Below, in pieces: positions 35,759 through 45,573 of a DNA stretch of 64,000 nt. Within the stretch, counting starts at the first letter, position 1. Every line of letters starts with the position of its first letter. Origin of the DNA: Chitinophaga hostae. Lineage in GTDB: Bacteria; Bacteroidota; Bacteroidia; Chitinophagales; Chitinophagaceae. Location: the NCBI RefSeq assembly GCF_018224885.1, contig NZ_JAGTXB010000005.1:1-64000 (forward strand), written 5' to 3'. The notes under the pieces are model-generated. The model saw only the letters and a program-made list of their open reading frames with translations. It was not told the origin of the DNA and searched no databases. A program made the position numbers and the translations under genes.

Positions 35759-38405
35759 AAAAATAGGAATGGATGTAGGAGGCAGTCATATATCGGCTGC
35801 CGTTATCGGGCATACCGGCGAAGACCCTGTCCGGAAAATCAGGACAGTGCTGGACTCCCATGACAGCGCCAACAATATCGTAACAGCTATCAGCAATTGT
35901 ATTAAAGAACTCAGCACGGGGGAAGATGAAGTGGAGGCCGTGGGCATCGCTTTTCCAGGGCCGTTCGATTATGAAAAAGGTATCTGTGCGGTGGTTAACG
36001 TAGGAGGGAAGTTTGAAAAAACATTCGGACTGCATATGGAGCAGGCAATAAAGGACCGTACCGGTTTGTATAATACCCGCTTCAAATTTTCTAATGATGC
36101 CCATTGTTTTGCTGCGGGCGCATATGATCTGCACAGGCTAACCAGCAAACGGACTGTTTTTATTACACTGGGTACCGGCTTTGGCTCTGCCTTCATGAAG
36201 GAGGGGGTATTGCTGGAAACACATGCTGATATCCCGGCTTCCGGCGCATTTTACGACCAGGATTGTTGCGACGCCAAAGCGGATGATTATTTTTCCACCC
36301 GCTGGCTGTTAAATACCTATACACAAATCAGTGGCGTCACTATTGCTTCCGTAAAGGAAATAGCAGAGAGCGGCACAGATAGCGCCTATGCCGTAATGCG
36401 CCAGTATGGCGAAAATATGGGACGCTTCCTGCTGCCCTGGCTGCAGAAATTTCAATGCGATGAGCTGGTGATAGGCGGAAATATTACCAAAGCCTTTTCC
36501 CTGTTTGGTCCTTCGCTAAAAGAAGCCATCGGGCACCTGGCAGATAAAATAAATATTGTACTGTGCGACGACACAGAGAACTGCATTATTACCGGCGCAG
36601 CGATTATCGCCGGCAACGATAAACATTCAAACAGCAATAAGATAATGAGAAAAACTTCACAGGAACTGTTACCCTTAACTGCATCTGCAAAAGATACAGG
36701 CGTTTATAATATCTATCCTTCCTTTCCTTCCGGTGAAAAAGTATATCAGGGATTTGATACACTGGCAGCAGAGATACGCAATGAAAAAATAGTCATCATT
36801 GATGGTTATGGCGGTGTATTGTGGGAGCAATTCAGGGAACAGCTGGCGACAGCCCTGCAAGTGGAAAACAAAAAAATATGCTGGTATGATATCAACACCT
36901 GCCTGAAGCCGGTAGCGGAAATCGAGGCCATGATCGCCGGCAGTTTGAATGGCGATGACCCGGTGTTTGGAAAAAGATATACCGGTGACCTGCTTGATTT
37001 TTTTGACGAAAAGAAACTGACACTCATCGCCCCCGACCCGGCCACGGACATCTCCATCGTGTACGGAACAGGAGCTGCGCTTGCCGGAATAAAAGGTAAA
37101 CTGCTGTACGCCGACGTGCCCAAAAATGAAATCCAGTACCGCATGCGGGCAGACAGCATCACTAATCTCGGCGCCAACGAAACAGCGGAAAACACGCAGA
37201 TGTATAAACGTTTTTACTTTGTTGACTGGCCGGTATTGAGCAAACATAAAGCAAAACTTCTTCCTCATATCGATTACATCATTGATGAACAGCGCATCAA
37301 TGCCATTACCTGGATGAAAGGCGATGTATTCAGAAGCACCCTGGGCCAGATGCTGGAACAGCCTTTCCGGGCAAGGCCCTGGTTTGAAGCCGGCGTATGG
37401 GGCGGCGACTGGATGAAGCAACATATTCCTCAACTGAACCAGTCTGAAGTGAATTATGCATGGTCTTTCGAGCTGATCACACCTGAAAACGGAATCGTAT
37501 TAGAAGGCGGAAATAATTTACTGGAAGTGTCTTTTGACTACCTGTTGTACGCAGATAATAAGAAGTTGTTGGGCAAGGCAGCTGAAAGATTCGGAACAGA
37601 ATTTCCTATCCGTTTTGATTTCCTCGATACCTTCGATGGCGGCAATCTCTCTATCCAGTGTCATCCCAGACCGGCCTACGCCAAAGAACATTTTGGAGAA
37701 AACTTTACACAGGACGAAACCTATTATATCCTCGATTGTGACGAGGATGCTACGGTTTACCTCGGCTTCCAGGATCAGATAGATCCTGAAGCATTTAAAA
37801 CCGCATTACTGGAGGCGCAGGAGAGCGGCGTTGAAATGGAGGTGGAAAAGTATGTGCAGAAGTTCCAGGCGCATAAACATGATTTGTTCCTTATCCCCAA
37901 TGGCACTATACATGCCTCCGGGAAAAACAACATGGTACTGGAGATCAGCAGTACCCCGTATATTTTTACGTTCAAAAAATACGACTGGCAGCGTCCGGGA
38001 CTGAATGGACAACCCCGCCCCATTAATATTGAACATGCCATGAACAACCTTTACTTCGACAGGAAAGGTGACTATGTAGCTGATAAATTAATATCTCACC
38101 CGGTAGTGGAAGAAGAATGGGATGGTGGCCGTAAAATAAAGCTGCCTACACACGAAGAGCATTTTTACTGTGTTTACCGGTACGAATTTAGCGGCAGCAT
38201 CAGTATTCCAACCAATAACCAATGCCATGTGTGTATGCTGGTGGAAGGAGAAAAGATAGCTGTTAGCAGTGATGGCCATGCATCTGCTTTTCACTATGCA
38301 GAAACATTTGTGGTGCCGGCTGCTGCAGGGAGTTATCAGATCACCAACAAAGGCAATGGGAAAGCATTTGTAGTGGTGGCGCATGTGAAAGATGACCATT
38401 GCTGA
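35742..38405 (+). CDS. Fusion of ROK sugar kinase and class I mannose-6-phosphate isomerase
   Basis: 887 residues in three parts. Residues 1-295 are a ROK kinase: MDVGGSHISAAV at 10-21, VGIAFPGPFDYEKG, SNDAH with catalytic D119 and ITLGTGFGSAFM. The usual ROK zinc motif (GHxxxxCxCGxxGCxE) is not intact; only DCCDAKADDYFS remains near 175. Residues about 310-565 are an unassigned region with a nucleotide-kinase-like look (KIVIIDGYGGVLWEQF) but no true P-loop. Residues about 570-887 are a type I phosphomannose isomerase, with metal ligands Q639 and H641 in SIQCHPRP, E659 in QDETYYIL, and PNGTIHASG. The protein would turn mannose into mannose-6-phosphate and then fructose-6-phosphate in the cytoplasm. 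It overlaps the GntR 2 gene. Confidence 0.88.
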   Translation: MRTGNRKIGMDVGGSHISAAVIGHTGEDPVRKIRTVLDSHDSANNIVTAISNCIKELSTGEDEVEAVGIAFPGPFDYEKGICAVVNVGGKFEKTFGLHMEQAIKDRTGLYNTRFKFSNDAHCFAAGAYDLHRLTSKRTVFITLGTGFGSAFMKEGVLLETHADIPASGAFYDQDCCDAKADDYFSTRWLLNTYTQISGVTIASVKEIAESGTDSAYAVMRQYGENMGRFLLPWLQKFQCDELVIGGNITKAFSLFGPSLKEAIGHLADKINIVLCDDTENCIITGAAIIAGNDKHSNSNKIMRKTSQELLPLTASAKDTGVYNIYPSFPSGEKVYQGFDTLAAEIRNEKIVIIDGYGGVLWEQFREQLATALQVENKKICWYDINTCLKPVAEIEAMIAGSLNGDDPVFGKRYTGDLLDFFDEKKLTLIAPDPATDISIVYGTGAALAGIKGKLLYADVPKNEIQYRMRADSITNLGANETAENTQMYKRFYFVDWPVLSKHKAKLLPHIDYIIDEQRINAITWMKGDVFRSTLGQMLEQPFRARPWFEAGVWGGDWMKQHIPQLNQSEVNYAWSFELITPENGIVLEGGNNLLEVSFDYLLYADNKKLLGKAAERFGTEFPIRFDFLDTFDGGNLSIQCHPRPAYAKEHFGENFTQDETYYILDCDEDATVYLGFQDQIDPEAFKTALLEAQESGVEMEVEKYVQKFQAHKHDLFLIPNGTIHASGKNNMVLEISSTPYIFTFKKYDWQRPGLNGQPRPINIEHAMNNLYFDRKGDYVADKLISHPVVEEEWDGGRKIKLPTHEEHFYCVYRYEFSGSISIPTNNQCHVCMLVEGEKIAVSSDGHASAFHYAETFVVPAAAGSYQITNKGNGKAFVVVAHVKDDHC

Positions 38406-38449
38406 AAACAGGAGTAAAAAAATAAATCATCATCCGACAACCAAAATTT

Positions 38450-39826
38450 ATGACAGAGGCAAAAACTAGCCGGTTTATTGTATTCATTACGCTCATCGCA
38501 GCGTTGGGAGGTTTTCTTTTTGGCTTTGATATGGCCGTGGTGAGTGGTATTATAGAGCCGGTCAAGTTACAGTATGGGCTATCTTCTTCGCAGGAAGGCC
38601 TGTTTGTTTCCTGTGCTTTGTTGGGTTGTATTGCCGGGGTGGCCTTTTCCGGTTATCTCAGTGATAAAATAGGCCGGAAAAAAGTATTGTTTATCGCCGC
38701 CTTTCTTTTTTTGATCAGCGCGGTGGGATTTGCCTTTTCAAAAGACTACACCATATTAATTTCCTTCCGTATCATGGCAGGGATGGCAGTAGGGGTGGCC
38801 TCCAATGTGTCGCCATTGTATATTTCAGAAATTGCCCCGGGGCACAAGCGTGGGGCATTGGTCACCTTTTATCAGCTTGCCATCACCGTTGGGGTATTAT
38901 GCGCTTATCTGAGTAATCTTTTCTTACAAAGAAATGCGGCCGCTGCTACAGGCAGCGGCGATGGCTTGCTGCATTGGCTGTTTATAGAGAATGTATGGCG
39001 GGGTATGTTCCTGGTGGCGGTGATACCCGCAACAGCATTTGCATTGTTACTGCTGATTGTTCCTGAAAGTCCCCGTTGGCTGGTACAGTATGGCAGAACC
39101 AGCGAGGCATTGGCGGTGCTGATAAAAACATCCGGCGAACAAGAGGGGGTGGCTGAACTGAAAGCTATCCAGGAGGCGGCTTCACAGCAAAAAGGAGGTT
39201 TCTCCGAATTGCTGCGTTTACCGCTGAGCAAGTTACTGGCACTGGCAATGATTCTCACAGCCCTTTCGCAACTCAGCGGTATTAACGGCATTATCTTTTA
39301 CGGCCCTACTATTATGAAGTCGGCCGGCATTGTTACCAGCGACGCCTTGTTTTACCAGGTAATACTCGGATTGGCCAATACTGTTTTTACCGTTATTGCC
39401 ATCATGAAAGTAGATAGCTGGGGCCGCCGGCCGTTATACCTGTATGGCTCTATATTTTCCGCACTGGCATTACTACTGACCGGCTTTTGCTTTTTAACCG
39501 GCATTACAGGGTGGCTGATGTTGGGCGCCATTATTCTTTTCCTGTTGTTTTTTGCGCTTTCGCTGGGGCCATTGAAATTTGTTATTTCTACAGAAATATT
39601 CCCGACCCATGTACGGGGAACGGCGGTATCTGTTTGCATTATGACCATGTGGGTATCTGACTGGTTTGTAAACCTCCTGTTTCCTGTGATGAGGGATGGT
39701 TTAGGCATAGCGGTTACCTTTTTTATCTTTTCCTTTTTCTGCCTGGTTTCCTTTTTCTATGCTAAAAGCAAACTAATGGAAACGAAAGGAAAAAGCCTGG
39801 AAGAGATCGAGAAAATGCTGACCTGA
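38450..39826 (+). CDS. Sugar-porter-family MFS transporter
   Basis: 458 residues with twelve predicted membrane helices. The sugar-porter signatures are present: GFDMAVVSGII in helix 1, GYLSDKIGRKKVL between helices 2 and 3, VPESPRWLVQYGR after helix 6, QLSGINGIIFYGPTI in helix 7, DSWGRRPLYLYG between helices 8 and 9, and TEIFPTHVRGTAVS near the end. Relatives are sugar:proton symporters of the inner membrane (XylE/GalP type). It follows the kinase-isomerase gene by 44 bp, so it most likely brings in free mannose to feed that enzyme. Confidence 0.93.
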   Translation: MTEAKTSRFIVFITLIAALGGFLFGFDMAVVSGIIEPVKLQYGLSSSQEGLFVSCALLGCIAGVAFSGYLSDKIGRKKVLFIAAFLFLISAVGFAFSKDYTILISFRIMAGMAVGVASNVSPLYISEIAPGHKRGALVTFYQLAITVGVLCAYLSNLFLQRNAAAATGSGDGLLHWLFIENVWRGMFLVAVIPATAFALLLLIVPESPRWLVQYGRTSEALAVLIKTSGEQEGVAELKAIQEAASQQKGGFSELLRLPLSKLLALAMILTALSQLSGINGIIFYGPTIMKSAGIVTSDALFYQVILGLANTVFTVIAIMKVDSWGRRPLYLYGSIFSALALLLTGFCFLTGITGWLMLGAIILFLLFFALSLGPLKFVISTEIFPTHVRGTAVSVCIMTMWVSDWFVNLLFPVMRDGLGIAVTFFIFSFFCLVSFFYAKSKLMETKGKSLEEIEKMLT

Positions 39827-40558
39827 GGCTGGTCTTTCTATGGGATATTGACCAATACCGATGTTTATTTTGCCCTGGCCTGATGGCGTTTATTTTTTTT
39901 ATAAATTAGTTGTCGGTCATTGGATAACCAGATGGTTTTATGATCAACTTATAACGGATAATGATCCAGCTCCGGCAGTCTTGCCGAGGTTTTATTTTCC
40001 AGCTATAGGGTTTTGACAGAACGGCATGGAGCCACCATTTTAATGCAGCCAATTTTGAACGAGAGTGAACAAATATATTTAAAGCACGCTAAAGGAAGTA
40101 TGATGTAGTAATAGGAACAGTGAACAATGACTGGTAACAGATCAATACTCATCGAAGATTATTATGCTGTTGCAGTATAATAATATAAGGACCAAAACTT
40201 ACAGATACAGATAAGCACTTACAAGGAGGGCGAGGGTTTTCGCCAGCTGAAATATTTATCCTCAGTGAATTCACAGTGCTTGATTTATACGATGGGTCGT
40301 GGTCGACGCTGATGAATTCACGTGGAATTTATGATAGATTTCGCCGTTCCCGGCGAAATATTTTAAACCTGTTATATCCATAACAGTAAGGCGTTTCGTG
40401 TGATGCTGCGAAAAATTACCACTGCAAAAATAGCATTTATATTAGTCAAGTTAGACGTTGTACACCGCACCAGATAGTTAGACCTTTAGGATGATTAGAG
40501 CTTTTATCAACCGAACAATGATTTGATTCCACAATTTGCCACCTGTACAATTTTTTTT
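39827..40558. other. Long intergenic region upstream of the second SusC gene
   Basis: 732 bp with no credible gene. It contains the direct repeat TGAATTCAC (near 40266 and 40313) and the hairpin at 40338-40359. No GntR-type palindrome was found. The promoter of the SusC/SusD operon at 40559 should lie in the right half, leaving a long untranslated leader. Confidence 0.5.
40338..40359 (+). other. Perfect stem-loop in the SusC leader region
   Basis: ATTTCGCCG (40338-40346) pairs with CGGCGAAAT (40351-40359) around a TTCC loop, 200 bp before the SusC start. It is followed by ATTTTAAAC, not a pure T-run. It could be an attenuator or part of a leader structure; no riboswitch class was recognised. 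Confidence 0.5.
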
Positions 40559-43500
40559 ATGAACCAAGCTAAATCGTTACTATGGGCGATCGCGTTGTTG
40601 TGCATTATGCTGCAATCCACGCGGATCTATTCCCAAAACAGAATTAACGTCAAAGGCGTTATCACCGATTCTACCGGTGCTCCATTACCTGGCGCAACAA
40701 TAAGCCAGGAAGGGAATTTGAAAAACGGAACCATTTCGGCTCCGGATGGCCACTTCGAGTTAAATGCACCTCCGGGCAGTCGTTTGAAAATTACAATGAC
40801 CGGTTTTAATACAGCCTTTGCTGTTTCCGGTAACGCAGAACTGAAGATTAAACTGCACGCATCCACTACAGATCTTACAGATGTGATAGTAGTGGGGTAT
40901 GGCACACAGAAGCGGACTAAGATGACGTCTGCGGTTTCTTCCATGAATGCAAAGGATATACAGCTGATCCCGGCTACCAATCTATCTAATGTATTGGCAG
41001 GACGTTTATCCGGAACCTTTATCAGTTCACCAACCGGTACGCCTGGTATCGGCTCTAACGTAAAAGTGCGGTCACGCTCTTCCTTCAGTAACAGCGCCGT
41101 AGAACCGCTGTATGTAATTGATGGAGTAGTGCGTGATAAGGTTAGCTTCGATGCACTGGATCCCAATGAAGTAGCGGATATTACTATTTTGAAAGATGCT
41201 TCTTCAGCGGCTATTTATGGTTCCCGTTCTTCTAACGGAGCTATCCTGGTAACTACAAAAACCGGCAGAAGCGGCGCCGCGGTGATCAATTTTAACACCA
41301 CCTATAACACCATGCGTACAGGTAAACTGCCTGAATACATGCCCGTTAAAGATGGCTTGAATTTGAGTAAAGCAGTGAACGGCGGTTTAAGTGATGAAGA
41401 AATTGACTGGGTGCTTAAAAACAATCCTAATGGCGATAACTACTACAAAGCCGCTTATCACAACCCTTCCAGCCAACGCTATGCATTAAGCGTTTCCGGG
41501 GGCAGTGAAAAAATAACCGGTTATATAGGAGGTTCTTATGTGAAGGAAGACGGATTCCTGCCGCAGGTATCTTACAAAAAGTATAACCTCCGTGGAAATG
41601 TGCAGGCCAACCTGGTAAAGAACCTGACACTGGGTTTAAACATGGGAACAAGCTATGGCACGCGCAGCCGTTTCAACTTTACCTATGATTACGGTTCCGA
41701 TGACCTGAATAACCTTTGGGGTAAACTGTTGTACTGGGATGTATTTGCCACTCCGTATATCAATGGCAAACCCAATAACCCTGGCTGGTTAGGGAACCCA
41801 ATAGAGATGATGAAAAACGGCGGCTACTGGCGTAATAATAACCAGCAGATAGACGCCCTGGTAACAGCAGAATACAAAATACCTGCTGTAGAAGGACTAA
41901 GCATAAAAGGTACTTATAGTAAGAACTTTGACAATAGCTACATCAAAACCTTCGCAAAAAAACAAACGCTGTATAACTTTAAGAAATCAGGTCCCAATGG
42001 CTTAATCTATACTGATGAAATGACCGGTACTACCATGAGCGGGGATCCCGGTTCTGAGTATTTAGGGAATGAGTACAATAAATCCAACACTTACCAGTTA
42101 AACGCACAGATTAACTACGATCGCACATTTGGAAAACATACCATCGGCGCACTGGCTGTTTATGAGCAATATGAAGGATTTGGTAACAATTTCAGGTTGT
42201 ACCGCTATAATTTCCCGCTCGTTGCCACAGATCAGTTTTTGTATACCAGTGGAAACAATGCTGACTGGTCTACCGGCGGTGGCGAATCACAGATTGGAAG
42301 GATGTCATACATCGGAAGATTTAATTATGACTATGATGCGAAGTACCTGTTTAGCGCATCTGTGCGCAGAGACGGTTCTACCAACTTCGCGCCGAATAAG
42401 CGCTGGGGCTGGTTCCCATCTGTGTCTGCCGGTTGGGTAGTTTCTAAGGAAGGATTTTTCCAATCCTCAGGACTGGGCCATGCGGTTGATTTCCTGAAGC
42501 TGAGAGGATCTTATGCTACCACTGGTAACGACATCCTGGATAAAGATGATCCTAACAGCAGGTGGAGATGGATGGAGCAGTACATCATCCAGGGAGGCAC
42601 TTATTTTATGGGGGCTTCCGGCGTTACCGCGCCACGTCTCGCATATGGCGGTTTGCCTAACAGCAACCTGACCTGGGAAAAATCAAACACGGCTGGTTTT
42701 GGTATCGATGCAACGGTGTATAAAAATATACGCTTCACCTTCGATTACTGGAAACGTAAGTCGTACGATATATTAGGCACCCGTATCCTGGCTATCCCGA
42801 GTGAGTTCGGAGCATCTTTACCTCCGGAAAACTATGGAAAGGTGGATTCCAAAGGTATTGAAATAGAACTGGGCTATAGTAACAGCATTGGCAGAAATTT
42901 CAGTTACAATGTAAAAGGCGTATTCACCTATGCTACCAATAAGGCCATTAAGAGAGATGTGGCCGCAAATACACAGGACTATGCCAACCCAATTGGCAAA
43001 ACATTGGCCTATGGATATGGTTATAAGGCGCTCGGCGTAATAAAAACACAGGATGAGTTGAATAAACTGCCGGCTGGTTATACTATTAATGGGGTTGCTC
43101 CTGCTTTAGGTGATATGCTGCTGGCTGATCTGAGCGGCCCTGATGGAAAACCGGATAATAAAGTGGATAGCTACGACCAAATGGTATTGGGCAACTACTT
43201 CGGCGCAGACAATGCACCTATGGCTTACGGACTGAATATTTCCCTGACTTATAAAGGATTTTCAGTAGAAGCGTTATTCTCCGGTCTCACAGGATACAAA
43301 ATAGGTTACAGCGATCCATGGGGCAGAAATTTTGGCGGCGGCGGAAAAGTGCCTGCATTCCATGCTGATTCCTGGAGCACCGACAATCCGGATGGCTCTT
43401 CACCCAAAATGTACCCATGGGGAGATCCGCATTCAGCGGGTTATACCTGGAGCTCTAACTACACCACTTTTAACGGAGGGTTTTTACGGATGAAATACCT

Positions 43501-43687
43501 GAACCTGGCTTACAGGCTGCCTGATATTATCCTGAACAGACTTGCACTTAAAGATACCAGGATTTTCCTGTCAGGATCAAACCTGTTCAATATCTCCAAA
43601 TTTAAGTTGTATGATCCTGAAGTGGCCGGGTTCATGAGCTACCCAACAATGAAAACATTCACAGCAGGAATTGACATAAGACTGTAG
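40559..43687 (+). CDS. SusC/RagA-family TonB-dependent transporter
   Basis: About 1042 residues from the ATG at 40559, chosen because a signal peptide follows at once (SLLWAIALLCIMLQSTRIYSQ). Domains: carboxypeptidase-regulatory-like (~25-100, INVKGVITDSTGAPLPGATI), the motif LTDVIVVGYGTQKRTKMT, plug (LAGRLSGTFISSPTG, ILKDASSAAIYGSRSSNGAILV) and beta-barrel ending TMKTFTAGIDIRL. It imports an oligosaccharide of unknown type through the outer membrane together with the SusD-like lipoprotein that starts 29 bp after its stop. The barrel extracellular loops differ from the SusC at 17225, so another glycan is likely. Confidence 0.95.
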   Translation: MNQAKSLLWAIALLCIMLQSTRIYSQNRINVKGVITDSTGAPLPGATISQEGNLKNGTISAPDGHFELNAPPGSRLKITMTGFNTAFAVSGNAELKIKLHASTTDLTDVIVVGYGTQKRTKMTSAVSSMNAKDIQLIPATNLSNVLAGRLSGTFISSPTGTPGIGSNVKVRSRSSFSNSAVEPLYVIDGVVRDKVSFDALDPNEVADITILKDASSAAIYGSRSSNGAILVTTKTGRSGAAVINFNTTYNTMRTGKLPEYMPVKDGLNLSKAVNGGLSDEEIDWVLKNNPNGDNYYKAAYHNPSSQRYALSVSGGSEKITGYIGGSYVKEDGFLPQVSYKKYNLRGNVQANLVKNLTLGLNMGTSYGTRSRFNFTYDYGSDDLNNLWGKLLYWDVFATPYINGKPNNPGWLGNPIEMMKNGGYWRNNNQQIDALVTAEYKIPAVEGLSIKGTYSKNFDNSYIKTFAKKQTLYNFKKSGPNGLIYTDEMTGTTMSGDPGSEYLGNEYNKSNTYQLNAQINYDRTFGKHTIGALAVYEQYEGFGNNFRLYRYNFPLVATDQFLYTSGNNADWSTGGGESQIGRMSYIGRFNYDYDAKYLFSASVRRDGSTNFAPNKRWGWFPSVSAGWVVSKEGFFQSSGLGHAVDFLKLRGSYATTGNDILDKDDPNSRWRWMEQYIIQGGTYFMGASGVTAPRLAYGGLPNSNLTWEKSNTAGFGIDATVYKNIRFTFDYWKRKSYDILGTRILAIPSEFGASLPPENYGKVDSKGIEIELGYSNSIGRNFSYNVKGVFTYATNKAIKRDVAANTQDYANPIGKTLAYGYGYKALGVIKTQDELNKLPAGYTINGVAPALGDMLLADLSGPDGKPDNKVDSYDQMVLGNYFGADNAPMAYGLNISLTYKGFSVEALFSGLTGYKIGYSDPWGRNFGGGGKVPAFHADSWSTDNPDGSSPKMYPWGDPHSAGYTWSSNYTTFNGGFLRMKYLNLAYRLPDIILNRLALKDTRIFLSGSNLFNISKFKLYDPEVAGFMSYPTMKTFTAGIDIRL

Positions 43688-43716
43688 AAAGCGTGTTTAA
43701 ATTAAAAACAAAGAAA

Positions 43717-45459
43717 ATGAAGACTAAGTTAAATATAGCAGCACTCATCTTTTTCGTTCCCTTCCTGTTGATGAGTTGCAGTAAAGTACTGGATAAAACA
43801 AACCTGTCGGCAGTTGGCCCTGACCAGGTATGGTCGGATGTAAATATAGCGACGGCCTACTTAAACCAGATCTACTCAGGTCTGATGCCGGGTAATACTT
43901 CAGGGGGAGGGAATGGCACAGATGAAGGAGTAGCTTATCAGAAGCAAACCAACGACTGGTTCAGAGGCACGGCTACTTTCGATTCAAGAAATAGTTTTGG
44001 CACGTATAACAACATCCGCACCATTAATATTTTGCTGGCGAATATCGACAAAGCAGCTTTCGGCCAGGCAGATAAGGACAAAATTAAAGGGCAGGCATTA
44101 TTCTGGAGAGCCTGGGCTTATCATAACCTGGTAAGTGATTATGGCGGCGTACCGCTAATATTGGAAGCGCAGGCTCCTACTACAGATTTAACGTCGTTGC
44201 AAAAGCCCCGTAACAAAACATCGGAATGCGTAACGCAGATTTTAAAAGACCTGGATGCTGCTATTGCTTTATTACCCGATGCCTTTACAGACAATGATAT
44301 GGGAAGGATAGATAAAGGAGTGGCCATGGCCTTTAAAGGAAGGGTATTGTTATTTTATGCCAGCCCGTTGTTTAATGGTTTGGGGGGTATTGCTACCTGG
44401 CAGAAGGCGTTTGATGCCACTAAAGCGGCAAAAGAATTCCTCGATGCACGTGGTAAAGGATTATATGCACCTTACAACAAGATCTGGGATGATGAGTTAA
44501 ACAAAGAAGTAGTAATGGTTCGCCGGTTTAACTATCCGCAGGCTACATATTTCCAGGGAGGTTTAATTCCTTTGGATTGGTCTAAAGATGATGTAGGTTA
44601 TGACCGCCCTTCCCTGGAACTGGTAAATTCCTTCCCGATGAAGGATGGCTCCAGCTGGGAATCACAGACAAGAAGCTATGATACCCTGTTCTTCAGCAGA
44701 GACGACCGCTTTTATGCGAATATCTACTATAACGGAGCGCCGAACCAATATCTGAAAGGGATGCGTGACAGCAAAAGTTACCTGTGGACTTACTTCACCA
44801 GCATCACCAACTATAATGGTAATACCGGCCTGGAGGGCGTGCATAATCCTGTTACCCTGGATCCGCTGTGGTCTAACTCCAGCTTTTACCGCATAAAAGC
44901 AATCGATAAAACAATTGATAAGGGTACTGTTTATAATGCAGGTGTTGACTGGGTTGAAATCCGCTATGCGGAAGTGTTGATGAACTATGGAGAAGCTGCT
45001 AATGAAACAGGTAACAGTGCAGCTGCGCTTGATGTATTAAAACAAATCCGGGCGCGCGCTGGCGTGCAGCCAGGTATTGCCGGTAACTACGGTATTACCG
45101 CGGTGTTGCAATCAGACATACGCAAGGCATACCAGAAAGAGCGTTTTGTTGAGTTTTGTTTCGAAGGTAAACGTATGCTTGACCTGCGCCGCTGGAAAAT
45201 GTTTGGTTACCTGAGAGGTCTTCCCCAGCGCCATGGAATAGCTGTATTGTTGAAAGCCGGTCAGTCGAATGTTAGTCCGATGTCGGATATAAATACAGAC
45301 TGGAACAAATTTACTTCTACCGTTATCCCAACAGATGCAGTGGATATAGCGATTAAAGATCAGTATTATATCTATGGTATTCCTAAATCCATCCTGGACA
45401 GGAACCCATTGTTAAAACAAAACAATAACTGGGGCGGTGAGTTTGATCCGCTTCAATAG
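43717..45459 (+). CDS. SusD/RagB-family lipoprotein
   Basis: About 580 residues from the ATG at 43717 (a GTG 24 bp earlier is less likely). A lipoprotein signal (AALIFFVPFLLMSC then SKVLDKT) precedes the SusD fold: NLSAVGPDQVWSDVNIATAYL, FWRAWAYHNLVSDYGGVPLI near residue 140, VAMAFKGRVLLFYASPLF and a C-terminal RARAGVQPGI / AYQKERFVEFCFEGKRMLDLRRW block. It binds glycan at the cell surface as partner of the SusC gene just upstream. A long hairpin follows the stop within 10 bp. Confidence 0.95.
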   Translation: MKTKLNIAALIFFVPFLLMSCSKVLDKTNLSAVGPDQVWSDVNIATAYLNQIYSGLMPGNTSGGGNGTDEGVAYQKQTNDWFRGTATFDSRNSFGTYNNIRTINILLANIDKAAFGQADKDKIKGQALFWRAWAYHNLVSDYGGVPLILEAQAPTTDLTSLQKPRNKTSECVTQILKDLDAAIALLPDAFTDNDMGRIDKGVAMAFKGRVLLFYASPLFNGLGGIATWQKAFDATKAAKEFLDARGKGLYAPYNKIWDDELNKEVVMVRRFNYPQATYFQGGLIPLDWSKDDVGYDRPSLELVNSFPMKDGSSWESQTRSYDTLFFSRDDRFYANIYYNGAPNQYLKGMRDSKSYLWTYFTSITNYNGNTGLEGVHNPVTLDPLWSNSSFYRIKAIDKTIDKGTVYNAGVDWVEIRYAEVLMNYGEAANETGNSAAALDVLKQIRARAGVQPGIAGNYGITAVLQSDIRKAYQKERFVEFCFEGKRMLDLRRWKMFGYLRGLPQRHGIAVLLKAGQSNVSPMSDINTDWNKFTSTVIPTDAVDIAIKDQYYIYGIPKSILDRNPLLKQNNNWGGEFDPLQ

Positions 45460-45464
45460 AGCTT

Positions 45465-45573
45465 AAAGCCGAAAGCAAAAAGCAAAAAGCTATTTTCCCG
45501 AATGATCAAAGCGCATATCATAACCGCTTTGATCATTCGGGAAAATAGCTTTTTGCTTTTTGCTTTCGGCTTT
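45465..45573. repeat. Very long perfect hairpin (49-bp arms)
   Basis: Arms 45465-45513 and 45525-45573 are exact reverse complements around an 11-nt loop. The outer arm is built of repeated GCAAAAA units (GAAAGCAAAAAGCAAAAAGC) ending AGCTATT. The inner arm reads CCCGAATGATCAAAGCG. It starts 6 bp after the SusD stop. It can end transcription, but it is far longer than needed for that. Its outer arm recurs at 51967-52083. Confidence 0.9.

Noticed and set aside
36675..37433. A 252-codon open frame on the minus strand
   Set aside because: It lies inside the kinase-isomerase fusion gene, whose own translation is well supported by motifs; the antisense product is cysteine- and histidine-rich nonsense.
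45465..45573. Ordinary rho-independent terminator only
   Set aside because: Arms of 49 bp and a related copy at 51967-52083 make this explanation insufficient, though it may also terminate transcription.
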